From assembly GCF_014200455.1 (NCBI RefSeq), contig NZ_JACHBW010000010.1:62001-126000 (forward strand): DNA of 64,000 bases, in the 5' to 3' direction. The position numbers and the translations under genes were made by a program. This document shows positions 16,436-24,691 of the stretch, piece after piece (positions within the stretch are counted from its first letter, which is position 1; every line of letters begins with the position of its first letter). The notes beneath the pieces were generated by a model. It searched no databases. It had not been told where the DNA came from and saw only the letters and a program-made list of their open reading frames with translations. The stretch comes from Paraburkholderia bannensis. GTDB lineage: Bacteria; Pseudomonadota; Gammaproteobacteria; Burkholderiales; Burkholderiaceae.

Positions 16436-17710
16436 ATGAAGTTACTCGTCGTCGGTTCTGGCGGCCGCGAACATGCACTGGCGTGGAAGCTCGCCCAGGC
16501 GCAACGTGTCCAGCTCGTCTACGTCGCACCGGGCAATGGCGGCACCGCGCAGGACGAGCGGCTCGCCAACGTCGACATCACGGACATCAACGAGCTCGCC
16601 GATTTCGCCGAGCGCGAACAGGTGGCATTCACCGTGGTCGGCCCGGAAGCGCCGCTCGCAGCGGGCATCGTCAACGTGTTCCGTTCGCGCGGCCTGAAGG
16701 TATTTGGCCCCACGAAAGAAGCCGCGCAGCTCGAAAGCTCGAAGGATTTCGCCAAGGCGTTCATGAAGCGCCACAACATCCCGACGGCCGCCTACGAGAC
16801 CTTCTCGGACGCAGCCGCAGCGCACGCCTACGTGGACACCCACGGCGCGCCCATCGTCATCAAGGCCGACGGCCTCGCCGCAGGTAAGGGCGTGGTGGTG
16901 GCGATGTCGCTGGAAGAAGCGCATCAGGCGATCGATTCGATGCTGGCCGACAACAAGCTCGGCGATGCCGGCGCGCGCGTCGTGATCGAGGAATTCCTCG
17001 CGGGCGAAGAAGCGAGCTTCATCGTCATGGTCGACGGCAAGCACGTGCTGGCGCTGGCGTCGAGCCAGGATCACAAGCGCCTGCAGGACGGCGATCAGGG
17101 CCCGAACACGGGCGGCATGGGCGCCTACTCGCCCGCGCCGATCGTCACGCCGCAATTGCACGCCCGAGTGATGCGCGAAATCATCCTGCCGACCGTCGCA
17201 GGCATGGAGAAGGAAGGCATTCGCTTCACGGGCTTCCTGTACGCCGGTCTGATGATCGACGCGCAAGGCAACCCGAAGACGCTCGAATTCAACTGCCGCA
17301 TGGGCGACCCGGAAACGCAGCCGATCATGGCGCGTCTGAAGGGCGACTTCTCGAAGGTGTTCGAGCACGCCATCGCCGGCACGCTCGACCAGGTCGAGCT
17401 CGAATGGGACCGCCGCACGGCGCTGGGCGTGGTGCTGGCCGCGCACAACTATCCGGATACGCCGCGCAAGGGTGACCGGATCAGCGACATCCCGGCGGAA
17501 ACGGCCGATTCGGTCACGTTCCACGCGGGCACGCAGTTCGTCGACGGCAAGCTCGTGACCTCGGGCGGCCGTGTGCTGTGCGTGGTCGGCCTGGCCGATT
17601 CGGTGCGCAGCGCGCAGAACGTGGCGTATGAAACGGTGAACCGCATCTCGTTCGATGGCATGCAGTATCGCCACGACATCGGCTACCGCGCCGCGGGACG
17701 CAAGCAGTAA
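16436..17710 (+). CDS. purD: phosphoribosylamine-glycine ligase
   Basis: 424 residues. The enzyme is an ATP-grasp ligase that joins glycine to phosphoribosylamine in the second step of purine synthesis. N-terminal MKLLVVGSGGREHALAWKLA, ATP-grasp core KADGLAAGKGVVVA, and DGDQGPNTGGMGAYSPAP are all present. The ATG at 16436 gives the standard N-terminus; the 30 in-frame codons upstream span the hairpin described separately and are not protein-like. Confidence 0.97.
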   Translation: MKLLVVGSGGREHALAWKLAQAQRVQLVYVAPGNGGTAQDERLANVDITDINELADFAEREQVAFTVVGPEAPLAAGIVNVFRSRGLKVFGPTKEAAQLESSKDFAKAFMKRHNIPTAAYETFSDAAAAHAYVDTHGAPIVIKADGLAAGKGVVVAMSLEEAHQAIDSMLADNKLGDAGARVVIEEFLAGEEASFIVMVDGKHVLALASSQDHKRLQDGDQGPNTGGMGAYSPAPIVTPQLHARVMREIILPTVAGMEKEGIRFTGFLYAGLMIDAQGNPKTLEFNCRMGDPETQPIMARLKGDFSKVFEHAIAGTLDQVELEWDRRTALGVVLAAHNYPDTPRKGDRISDIPAETADSVTFHAGTQFVDGKLVTSGGRVLCVVGLADSVRSAQNVAYETVNRISFDGMQYRHDIGYRAAGRKQ

Positions 17711-17762
17711 CGCTGTGGCGGGCGCGGGCTTGCGGCGTTTGTCGCAGGCCTTCGCCCGACTC

Positions 17763-17815
17763 GCGGTGTGCCCATGCGACTTGTTGCTCTAGCGCAGGAC
17801 GCATGGGCACGCCGC
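17763..17815. repeat. 17-bp imperfect inverted repeat after purD
   Basis: GTGCCCATGCG (17768-17778) pairs perfectly with CGCATGGGCAC (17800-17810). After one mismatch the stem continues as CGCGG/CCGCG. The 21-nt loop contains ACTTGTTGCTCTAGCGC. It could be the purD terminator (no T tract) or a structured RNA. Confidence 0.6.
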
Positions 17816-17960
17816 GCGATCGGGCTGACGCTGTTGGGTGAATAGCCCTGTCAGCCACCCTGCGGCCCAGCCGCGTCATCCGGCCCCAACGGGCGTCCGG
17901 AGCGCTGCCCAAGGGTCGCGTAAGAGGCTAAACCCGCGCAGATCGGCGTAAACTTATTGC

Positions 17961-17984
17961 ACTTGTTGCTCCAGCAGCACAAGT
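17961..17984. repeat. hairpin with shared ACTTGTTGCTC motif
   Basis: ACTTGT and ACAAGT (6 bp) plus TGCT and AGCA (4 bp), separated by a 2-nt bulge, close on a CC loop. Its left arm repeats the sequence found in the loop of the larger inverted repeat 180 nt upstream. Confidence 0.5.
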
Positions 17985-18081
17985 ACTCCGACAAAACCGC
18001 GCCGCGCGCGGTCTGCATTCCGAATCCGAAAGCAATCCTGGCGATGCGCCGGCCACAACGGCCGCGAGCGCCCTTTCATCG

Positions 18082-19035
18082 ATGACCGAAACGATTCAAT
18101 CCGGCGTGACGCCCGCGGGCGCGACGCATGACAGCACTGCAGTGCGCAGCTGGCTTTCCGGCCTGCAGACGCGCATCGCCGACGCGCTCGGCGAGTTCGA
18201 CGGCACGCCCTTCGCGACCGACGAATGGCAGCGCGCGCCCGGCGAAAAACTGCGCGGCGGCGGCTGCACGCGCATCCTCGAAAACGGCCAGTTTTTCGAG
18301 CGCGGCGGCATCGGCTTCTCGGACGTTCAGGGCGACGCCCTGCCGCCCTCCGCCACCGCCGCACGCCCCGAGCTGGTCGGGCGCGGCTTCGAGGCGATGG
18401 GCGTCTCGCTCGTGATGCATCCGCGCAACCCGTTCTGCCCGACCGTGCACATGAACGTGCGCCTGCTGCTGGCGACCAAGGCCGGCGAGCCGCCTGTGTT
18501 CTGGTTCGGCGGAGGCATGGATCTGACGCCCTACTACGGCTTCGAGGAAGACGCGCAGCATTTCCACCGGGTCTGCCGCGACGCGCTCGCGCCTTACGGC
18601 GAGACGCTCTACCCGCGCTTCAAGCGCTGGTGCGACGAGTACTTTTTCCTCAAGCACCGTAACGAAGCGCGCGGCGTGGGCGGCATTTTCTACGACGATT
18701 ACGCCGAAGGCGGCTTCGACCAGGCGTTCGCCATGATGCGCAGCGTCGGCGACGGCTTCCTGAAGGCCTATCTGCCGATCATCGAAAAGCGCCGCGTCAT
18801 GCCCTATGACGAAGCGCAGCGCGAATTCCAGGCATACCGGCGCGGTCGTTACGTCGAATTCAATCTCGTCTGGGATCGCGGCACGCACTTCGGCCTGCAA
18901 AGCGGCGGACGCACCGAATCGATCCTGATGTCGATGCCGCCGGGCGCGAGCTGGCGCTACGACTGGCAGCCGCAGGCGGGCACGCCGGAAGCGCGCCTTT
19001 ACAGCGACTTCCTGCCGGTGCGCGACTGGATCTGA
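18082..19035 (+). CDS. hemF: oxygen-dependent coproporphyrinogen III oxidase
   Basis: 317 residues. The enzyme decarboxylates coproporphyrinogen III to protoporphyrinogen IX using oxygen, in haem synthesis. Conserved stretches are GGGCTRILENGQFFERGGI, NPFCPTVHMNVR, WFGGGMDLTPYY, RGVGGIFYDD and FNLVWDRGTHFGL. About ten N-terminal residues beyond the usual start are poorly conserved. nadD begins 4 nt after its stop, so hemF heads an operon of at least nadD, rsfS and rlmH. Confidence 0.97.
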   Translation: MTETIQSGVTPAGATHDSTAVRSWLSGLQTRIADALGEFDGTPFATDEWQRAPGEKLRGGGCTRILENGQFFERGGIGFSDVQGDALPPSATAARPELVGRGFEAMGVSLVMHPRNPFCPTVHMNVRLLLATKAGEPPVFWFGGGMDLTPYYGFEEDAQHFHRVCRDALAPYGETLYPRFKRWCDEYFFLKHRNEARGVGGIFYDDYAEGGFDQAFAMMRSVGDGFLKAYLPIIEKRRVMPYDEAQREFQAYRRGRYVEFNLVWDRGTHFGLQSGGRTESILMSMPPGASWRYDWQPQAGTPEARLYSDFLPVRDWI

Positions 19036-19039
19036 CACC

Positions 19040-19798
19040 GTGACGACTTCGACTGTCACCCCGGCAACGCAGGCGCCTGTCGCGCCTGTTGCACCTGAGC
19101 GCCGTGTCGGCCTGCTCGGCGGCACCTTCGATCCGATCCACGACGGCCATCTTGCGCTCGCGCGCCATTTCGCGCGCGTGCTCGATCTGACCGAAGTGAT
19201 CCTGCTGCCCGCCGGCCAGCCGTGGCAAAAGCCGGAAGTGAGCGCCGCCGCGCATCGCCTGGCGATGACGCGTCTGGCCGCCGCCACGCTCTATCTGCCG
19301 GGCGTGACGGTCACGGTCGACGCCGACGAGATCGAGCATGACGGTCCCACCTACACGGTGGAGACGCTGCGCCGCTGGCGCGCGAAGAGCGCGAGCAACG
19401 CCAACGCCGCGCTCACGCTGCTGATGGGCGCGGACCAACTGCTGCATCTGGATTCCTGGCACGAATGGCGCGAGCTGTTTGCGCTCGCGCATCTGGGCGT
19501 GGCAAGCCGCCCCGGTTTCGATTTCGCGGCGCTGCCGCCCGAAGTGGGCGCAACAGTCGCCGCACGCCGCGCCGACGCCGCCACCCTCGCGGCCACGCGC
19601 TGCGGCCATCTGCTGATCGACGAGACGCTTGCGCTCGATGTCTCGGCGACCGAAATCCGCCGCGCCGTCGGCTCGTCCGGTCAAGACGATATGAGCGGCG
19701 CGCAAACAACGACGCCCGGTGGCCTGGCCGCCGGGAAAGTCCCCGCAACCGTGTGGGACTATATTCATCAACATCATCTGTACAGGCACCACGGGTAA
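19040..19798 (+). CDS. nadD: nicotinate-nucleotide adenylyltransferase
   Basis: 252 residues with a GTG start. The enzyme forms deamido-NAD from nicotinate mononucleotide and ATP. The nucleotidyltransferase motif GGTFDPIHDGH (residues about 26-36, ending in the HxGH signature) and the C-terminal SATEIRR motif are intact. The protein has a Pro/Ala-rich N-terminal extension of about 20 residues and a Gly/Thr-rich insert just after the ATEIRR motif. It follows hemF by 4 nt and precedes rsfS by 2 nt. Confidence 0.95.
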   Translation: MTTSTVTPATQAPVAPVAPERRVGLLGGTFDPIHDGHLALARHFARVLDLTEVILLPAGQPWQKPEVSAAAHRLAMTRLAAATLYLPGVTVTVDADEIEHDGPTYTVETLRRWRAKSASNANAALTLLMGADQLLHLDSWHEWRELFALAHLGVASRPGFDFAALPPEVGATVAARRADAATLAATRCGHLLIDETLALDVSATEIRRAVGSSGQDDMSGAQTTTPGGLAAGKVPATVWDYIHQHHLYRHHG

Positions 19799-19800
19799 AT

Positions 19801-20277
19801 ATGGACATCCGCAAACTTCAACGCACCATCGTCGACGCTCTGGAAGACGTCAAGGCGCAAGACATCCGCGTCTTCAACACGAGCCATCTGACCGAGCTGT
19901 TCGACCGCGTGGTCGTGGCGAGCGGCACCTCGAACCGCCAGACCAAGGCGCTCGCCAATAGCGTGCGCGAAGCGGTCAAGGAAGCCGGCGGCGACATCGT
20001 CAGCACCGAAGGCGAAGACATCGGCGAATGGGTGCTGGTCGATTGCGGCGACGCGGTCGTGCACATCCTGCAACCGGCGCTGCGCCAGTACTACAACCTC
20101 GAAGAAATCTGGGGCGACAAGCCGGTGCGTCTGAAGCTCGCGGCCAACACGGGCTTCGTGGGCGCACGTCCGAGCGAGCCGATGGACGAGGAAGACGAAG
20201 ACGAAGGCAGCGACAAGGCACCGGTCGCGGCGAAGAAACCCGCCCGCAAGACGGCTGCGCGCAAGACCGCGAAGTAA
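19801..20277 (+). CDS. rsfS: ribosomal silencing factor RsfS
   Basis: 158 residues. The first 115 match the RsfS/Iojap family (VVVASGTSNRQTKALANSV, GDIVSTEGEDIGEWVLVDCG, YYNLEEIWGD). RsfS binds ribosomal protein uL14 and blocks subunit joining when nutrients are short. The tail is unusual: an acidic run (DEEDEDEGSD) followed by Lys/Ala/Arg repeats (AKKPARKTAARKTAK) resembling histone-H1-like tails. Co-transcribed with nadD. Confidence 0.95.
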   Translation: MDIRKLQRTIVDALEDVKAQDIRVFNTSHLTELFDRVVVASGTSNRQTKALANSVREAVKEAGGDIVSTEGEDIGEWVLVDCGDAVVHILQPALRQYYNLEEIWGDKPVRLKLAANTGFVGARPSEPMDEEDEDEGSDKAPVAAKKPARKTAARKTAK

Positions 20278-20304
20278 GCGCCGCACGTTCGCACTGCCTG
20301 GCAT

Positions 20305-20775
20305 ATGAAACTGCATATCGTCGCCGTCGGCCACAAGATGCCGGACTGGATCGCCGAAGGCTTCGAGGAGTACACGAAGCGCATGCCGCCCGAGCTGCGT
20401 ATCGAGCTGCGCGAAGTGAAGCCCGAGCAGCGCTCGTCAGGCCGCGCAGCCGAAAGCGTGATGGCCGCCGAGCGCACGCGCATCGAAGCGGCGTTGCCGA
20501 AGAACGCGCGCATCGTCGCGCTGGACGAACGCGGCCGCGACTGGACCACGATGCAGCTCGCCCAGGCGCTGCCCGGCTGGCAGCAGGACGGACGCGACGT
20601 GGCGTTCCTGATCGGCGGCGCGGACGGGCTCGATCCGCAGCTCAAGGCGCGCGCCGACACGCTGCTGCGCCTCTCGTCCCTCACCCTGCCGCATGCGATG
20701 GTGCGCGTGCTGCTCGCCGAGCAGCTTTACCGCGCCTGGACCATCACGCAGAATCACCCCTATCATCGCGTCTAA
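20305..20775 (+). CDS. rlmH: 23S rRNA pseudouridine-1915 N3-methyltransferase
   Basis: 156 residues, standard length. SPOUT-family methyltransferase acting on helix 69 of 23S rRNA in the assembled ribosome. MKLHIVAVGHKMPDWI, ALDERGRDWTT, FLIGGADGLD and the C-terminal EQLYRAWTITQNHPYHR are diagnostic. It sits in the conserved nadD-rsfS-rlmH order. Confidence 0.97.
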   Translation: MKLHIVAVGHKMPDWIAEGFEEYTKRMPPELRIELREVKPEQRSSGRAAESVMAAERTRIEAALPKNARIVALDERGRDWTTMQLAQALPGWQQDGRDVAFLIGGADGLDPQLKARADTLLRLSSLTLPHAMVRVLLAEQLYRAWTITQNHPYHRV

Positions 20776-20786
20776 GCGCGCCTGAA

Positions 20787-20842
20787 GCACGTAACGGGCC
20801 ATGCACGCCGCATCTTGCGGCGCGTGCGGGCCGTTACGTGCA
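20787..20842 (+). repeat. long imperfect hairpin between rlmH and maf
   Basis: Two 25-nt arms (GCACGTAACGGGCC... and ...GGGCCGTTACGTGC) pair with three mismatches and close on ATCTT. The inner stem is CGCCGC/GCGGCG. It starts 12 nt after the rlmH stop and ends 50 nt before maf. With no T tract it is either a weak terminator, an RNA-processing site or a structured leader for maf-rng. Confidence 0.65.
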
Positions 20843-20891
20843 CGTAGAGGCGCTCATCCGAACTCCGCCTCCTCTGACGTCACTACGCCCG

Positions 20892-21515
20892 ATGAACCAT
20901 TCCGCGACTTATCCGTTCGTCTATCTCGCCTCGCAGAGCCCGCGCCGCCAGGAACTGTTGCAGCAGCTCGGCGTGCGATTCGAGCTGCTGCTGCCGCGTC
21001 CCGACGAAGACGCCGAAGCGCTCGAAGCGGTGCTGCCCGGCGAGAGCGCCGCCGTCTACGTCGAGCGCGTGTGCGCGGCCAAGGCCGACGCCGCGCGCGC
21101 CCGGCTGGTGGCGGGCGCCCATGCGCACGCGCCGATCCTCACCGCCGATACCACCGTGAGCATCGACGGCCACATCCTCGGCAAGCCGCACGACGCCGCC
21201 GACGCCTTCGCGATGCTCGAACGCCTCGTCGGACGCGAGCACGAGGTGCTCACCGCCGTGGCCGTGGTCAACGCCGAAGGCGTGTGCCTGCCGGTGGCGG
21301 TGTCACGCTCGCACGTGCGCTTCGCCCCCGTCCTGCCCGCCGCCATCGCCCACTATGTGGCCAGCAAGGAGCCGTTCGGCAAGGCCGGCGCCTATGGCAT
21401 CCAGGGCCGCGCCGCCGAATTCATCGAGCGAATCGACGGTTCCTATTCGGGTATCATGGGTTTGCCGCTTTTCGAAACAGCCGCCCTCCTGCGCGCCGCG
21501 GGCATCGACTTCTAA
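20892..21515 (+). CDS. maf: Maf family nucleoside triphosphate pyrophosphatase
   Basis: 207 residues. Maf/YhdE-type enzymes hydrolyse dTTP, UTP or modified pyrimidine nucleotides to monophosphates. The family signature ASQSPRRQELLQQLG is at residues 13-27, and DTTVSIDGHILGKP, KAGAYGIQGRAAEFI and SYSGIMGLPL follow. The ATG at 20892 gives MNHSATYPFVYLASQSPRR. rng begins 8 nt downstream, so the two are co-transcribed. Confidence 0.95.
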   Translation: MNHSATYPFVYLASQSPRRQELLQQLGVRFELLLPRPDEDAEALEAVLPGESAAVYVERVCAAKADAARARLVAGAHAHAPILTADTTVSIDGHILGKPHDAADAFAMLERLVGREHEVLTAVAVVNAEGVCLPVAVSRSHVRFAPVLPAAIAHYVASKEPFGKAGAYGIQGRAAEFIERIDGSYSGIMGLPLFETAALLRAAGIDF

Positions 21516-21523
21516 AACCAATC

Positions 21524-22993
21524 ATGAATGAAGAAATCCTGATCAACGTCACGCCTCAGGAGACGCGTGTCGCGTTGGTCCAGCAAGGCGCAGTACAGGA
21601 GCTTCACGTCGAGCGCACGCTGTCGCGCGGGCGCGTCGGCAACGTCTATCTCGGCAAGGTCGTGCGCGTGTTGCCGGGCATGCAGTCCGCGTTCATCGAC
21701 ATTGGTCTCGAACGCGCCGCCTTCCTGCACGTGGCCGATATCTGGCATCCGCGTCTGGCTGGCGAACCGCATACGAGCGCCCATCATCAGCCCATCGAGA
21801 AGACCGTTTTCGAAGGCCAGACGCTGATGGTGCAGGTCGTGAAGGATCCGATCGGCACCAAGGGCGCGCGCCTGTCGACGCAGGTGAGCATCGCGGGCCG
21901 CACGCTCGTGTATCTGCCGCAGGAACCGCATATCGGCATCTCGCAGAAGATCGAGAGCGAGGCCGAACGCGAAGCCGTGCGTGCGCGTCTGACCGCCGTG
22001 CTGCCCGCCGATGAAAAAGGCGGCTACATCGTGCGTACGATCGCCGAAGACGCGAGCAGCGAAGAACTCGCCGCCGATGTGGCCTATCTGCGCAAGACGT
22101 GGGCGACCATCCTCGCGCAGGCACAGCGCCTGCCCGCGACCAGCCTGCTCTACCAGGACCTGAACCTGGGCCAGCGCGTGCTGCGCGACTTCGTCAACGA
22201 CGAGACCACGCGCATCCAGGTGGATTCGCGCGAAACGTTCCAGAAGCTCAGCGAATTCGCCACTGAATTCACGCCGGCCGTGCAGCCCAAGCTGCATCAC
22301 TACACCGGCGAGCGACCGCTGTTCGACCTCTACAACATCGAGGCCGAAATCCAGCGCGCGCTGTCACGCCGCGTCGATCTGAAGTCGGGCGGCTATCTCG
22401 TGATCGACCAGACCGAGGCGATGACGACGATCGACGTGAACACGGGCGGCTACGTGGGCGCGCGCAACTTCGACGACACGATCTTCAAGACCAACCTGGA
22501 AGCGGCGCATACGATCGCGCGTCAATTGCGGCTGCGCAATCTGGGCGGCGTGATCATCATCGACTTCATCGACATGGAGAACATCGAGCATCGCGATCAG
22601 GTGCTCGGCGAGCTGAAGAAAGCGCTGTCGCGCGATCGCACGCGCGTGACCGTGAATGGTTTCTCGCAGCTCGGTCTGGTGGAGATGACGCGCAAGCGCA
22701 CGCGCGAATCGCTCGCGCACGTGCTGTGCGAGCCGTGCCCGACTTGCCTGGGCAAGGGGCAGGTGAAAACTTCGCGTACGGTGTGCTACGACGTGCTGCG
22801 CGAGATTCTGCGCGAGTCGCGCCAGTTCAATCCGCGCGAGTTCCGCGTGGTGGCGTCGCAGCAGGTGATCGATCTGTTTCTGGAAGAGGAATCGCAGCAT
22901 CTGGCGATGCTGATCGACTTTATCGGCAAGCCGGTTTCGCTGCAGGTGGAGTCGAATTTGAGTCAGGAGCAGTACGACATTGTGCTGATGTAG
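21524..22993 (+). CDS. rng: ribonuclease G
   Basis: 489 residues, equal in length to E. coli RNase G. N-terminal MNEEILINVTPQETRVAL, S1 domain (GNVYLGKVVRVLPGMQSAFI), catalytic DNase-I-like part with the metal-binding aspartates in TTIDVNTGGYVG and IIIDFIDM, and the zinc-link CEPCPTCLGKG (CPxC). RNase G matures the 5' end of 16S rRNA and degrades some mRNAs. It is the last gene of the plus-strand housekeeping run; the toxin island begins 72 nt later on the other strand. Confidence 0.97.
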   Translation: MNEEILINVTPQETRVALVQQGAVQELHVERTLSRGRVGNVYLGKVVRVLPGMQSAFIDIGLERAAFLHVADIWHPRLAGEPHTSAHHQPIEKTVFEGQTLMVQVVKDPIGTKGARLSTQVSIAGRTLVYLPQEPHIGISQKIESEAEREAVRARLTAVLPADEKGGYIVRTIAEDASSEELAADVAYLRKTWATILAQAQRLPATSLLYQDLNLGQRVLRDFVNDETTRIQVDSRETFQKLSEFATEFTPAVQPKLHHYTGERPLFDLYNIEAEIQRALSRRVDLKSGGYLVIDQTEAMTTIDVNTGGYVGARNFDDTIFKTNLEAAHTIARQLRLRNLGGVIIIDFIDMENIEHRDQVLGELKKALSRDRTRVTVNGFSQLGLVEMTRKRTRESLAHVLCEPCPTCLGKGQVKTSRTVCYDVLREILRESRQFNPREFRVVASQQVIDLFLEEESQHLAMLIDFIGKPVSLQVESNLSQEQYDIVLM

Positions 22994-23065
22994 GGGATGG
23001 GGGCGGTGATCTGCGCTTTCTGCGATGGTCGCCGCTCGGTATCCGCAAAGGCGACTCGATTCGAG

Positions 23066-23485
23066 CTAACGGTACTCGTCGATTTCAACCGTGCCGCCCA
23101 TCGCTTCCATCATCATCCGAATGTCGTCGGGCACGTCGGGTACGCGGTCGCCGCTCTCGTTCATCCAGTAGCAAAAGAAGCGCATTCGAGCGCCCGTGCG
23201 TTCGACGAGTCCGCGCAGGTCTGCTCGGGGAAGTGCGAGGCGATCCACGAGATAACGAAGGTGAGGGGTGAGTTCGTCACTTTCCACTACCAGTCCACTC
23301 GATAGGCTCCACGTGCCCTGTCGCCATGGGTATTCACTCACTCGCCCTGATGCCATCACGCGTTGTTGTCCTTTCGCCCCAGCGCGTGATGGCGAGACAC
23401 CAAAATAACTGGTCCAAAACTCGGGCGGCTCGATGTCTTGATAGATGTTGAAAGTAGCGTGAGCAAGTTGATGCCTGTCCGTCAT
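23066..23485 (-). CDS. DUF4279 protein, candidate immunity protein for the adjacent toxin
   Basis: 139 residues. The pattern (HATFNIYQDIEPPEFWTSYFG, a Gly/Pro-rich turn, W-SLSSGLVVESDELTPHLRYL, then RFFCYW) fits DUF4279, a small alpha/beta family I recall as common near polymorphic toxins. A good ribosome binding site (AAAGGAA) precedes the ATG, and the gene follows the toxin-like gene by 13 nt. By position it is the cognate immunity protein, expected to be cytoplasmic and to bind the toxin's C-terminal domain. The family call is moderately sure; the immunity role is inference from gene order. Confidence 0.7.
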   Translation of the reverse strand: MTDRHQLAHATFNIYQDIEPPEFWTSYFGVSPSRAGAKGQQRVMASGRVSEYPWRQGTWSLSSGLVVESDELTPHLRYLVDRLALPRADLRGLVERTGARMRFFCYWMNESGDRVPDVPDDIRMMMEAMGGTVEIDEYR

Positions 23486-23498
23486 TGCTTTATTCCTT

Positions 23499-24467
23499 TC
23501 AAGGCGCGTAGCTGTGCATGTTGTCTATGATCTCACCACCAAACTCGACTCCGCCGTCGTCGTGCCAGATCACATTGTCGTCGCCGCGCAACTGGTTTTC
23601 TTCCTTCATTACGTGAATCATCGTTCCAAAGGTCTTTCGGTTATAGCCCAGCATCTTGGCGGCATAGTTTTCGTCGTTAGTCCTCGCCGCTAATTCCTCT
23701 GCGTCGCCATCCGGCATATCAGACTCATAGTCGAACGGCTGCGCATCGCTGAACGGCGACGAATCCCCGCCATCGTCAGCACTCGCGGCATCATCACCGA
23801 ATCCAGCGTCCAGGCTGGTCAACGCTGAACTAGCTACGTCCTCGGCCGCATCAAACAGGCCGCTATCGCTCTCGGCCAAAGCGGCCGCGCGTGCGGCTGC
23901 CGTCCTGGCCGCCACTTCCTCGACGCGCTGGACCATCGCGTTGTACTTCTCGATATAGGCATATGCGCCATCTGAGTCCAGCCCCAACCAGTCCATCGCC
24001 AGTTGGTGAAATGACCGGCTGGCTGGAGCGGCAGCACCACCGCTGCCGCTGCGCATGATCGGTGCGGCCTCGCTCCAGGACTGCGGCGCAAAAGAAGCGC
24101 GTGCGGTACGAACAGGCGTGCGGCGCTCACGGTCGACCACTGGCACGATCCGGCCGCTGCTAACGGCCTCGCAAAGGATGCGCCGGATATTGTCGTTGTC
24201 GGTGAGCTGGTTCCCGCTCGAAAGGCTTATGCAGTCACGCGCGAAGGCCCGGATCTCGTCGATGTCGCAGGTAATAGTTCGCCGAAAATCGTAGTTGGGA
24301 CGAAAGTACCGTGCGAAGTCGCTGCGGTCGCTTTCAAGCTGTCGCTTCTCGTCTGCCGGGATGAACGGCAGTGCCTCTCCAGAAGGGCTTCGGTAGTCCC
24401 GGACCGGCACGAGCTCGCAACTCCAGGAGCCCATGGCCAGCGGAACGGAAAGGCTGTTGTAGCTCAT
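23499..24467 (-). CDS. polymorphic-toxin-like protein B, novel C-terminal domain
   Basis: 322 residues in four parts. (1) N-terminal domain, residues 1-135, shared with the upstream paralogue (SYNxLxVPL...W.C..VP.RD, DRxDFxRxFR, NIRRILCEAVSSGRIVP, APQSW). (2) An Ala/Asp/Ser-rich linker with a coiled-coil-like stretch (about 160-210). (3) A boundary motif PFDYESDMPDGDAEELA (about 240-256). (4) A C-terminal domain of about 65 residues (MLGYNRKTFGTMIHVMKEEN, then DNVIWHDDGGVEFGGEIIDN), which I recall from the ends of some Rhs proteins; I cannot assign a catalytic activity. No signal peptide, PAAR, VgrG or Rhs repeats are present, so the delivery route is unknown. GGTAAG precedes the chosen start. 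Confidence 0.65.
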   Translation of the reverse strand: MSYNSLSVPLAMGSWSCELVPVRDYRSPSGEALPFIPADEKRQLESDRSDFARYFRPNYDFRRTITCDIDEIRAFARDCISLSSGNQLTDNDNIRRILCEAVSSGRIVPVVDRERRTPVRTARASFAPQSWSEAAPIMRSGSGGAAAPASRSFHQLAMDWLGLDSDGAYAYIEKYNAMVQRVEEVAARTAAARAAALAESDSGLFDAAEDVASSALTSLDAGFGDDAASADDGGDSSPFSDAQPFDYESDMPDGDAEELAARTNDENYAAKMLGYNRKTFGTMIHVMKEENQLRGDDNVIWHDDGGVEFGGEIIDNMHSYAP

Positions 24468-24552
24468 GGTCTTACCGTCAAACGCGGTTGTCGTGGGCGG
24501 TATTGATAACACGCGCACGCGCGTCCAGCCTTGCGGCAAACCGAAGTTGCAT

Positions 24553-24647
24553 GACTAGATGCCGGATGAATAGACCGGCGAGGCGTTGGGGCCGCTGCGC
24601 CGCCAGCAACAGCAAAGCTGCTTTTTCGTTGCTAGCGGAATGTTCAG
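24553..24647 (-). repeat. paralogous upstream region of toxin gene B
   Basis: Shares ordered blocks with 26390-26509: GACTxGATGCCG, CCGGxGAxG, AACAGCAAA (24608-24616) and GCGGAATGTTCAG (24635-24647). It starts 86 nt before the toxin B start; the other copy starts 81 nt before toxin A. The conserved layout suggests a shared promoter or operator carried along in a tandem duplication. The rest of 24468-24691 holds no gene I can see. Confidence 0.6.
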
Positions 24648-24691
24648 GTTCAGCGCAGTTTTGCCGTGGTGTGGCACGCCAGCTCTAGCCC

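Larger units (their letters stand above)
17711..18081. other. intergenic region between purD and hemF with hairpins
   Basis: 371 nt without a plausible gene. It contains an 8-bp stem (GGCTTGCG/CGCAGGCC), a large inverted repeat at 17763-17815 and a second hairpin at 17961-17984. The last two share the motif ACTTGTTGCTCYAGC. The hemF promoter should lie in the second half. Confidence 0.5.
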
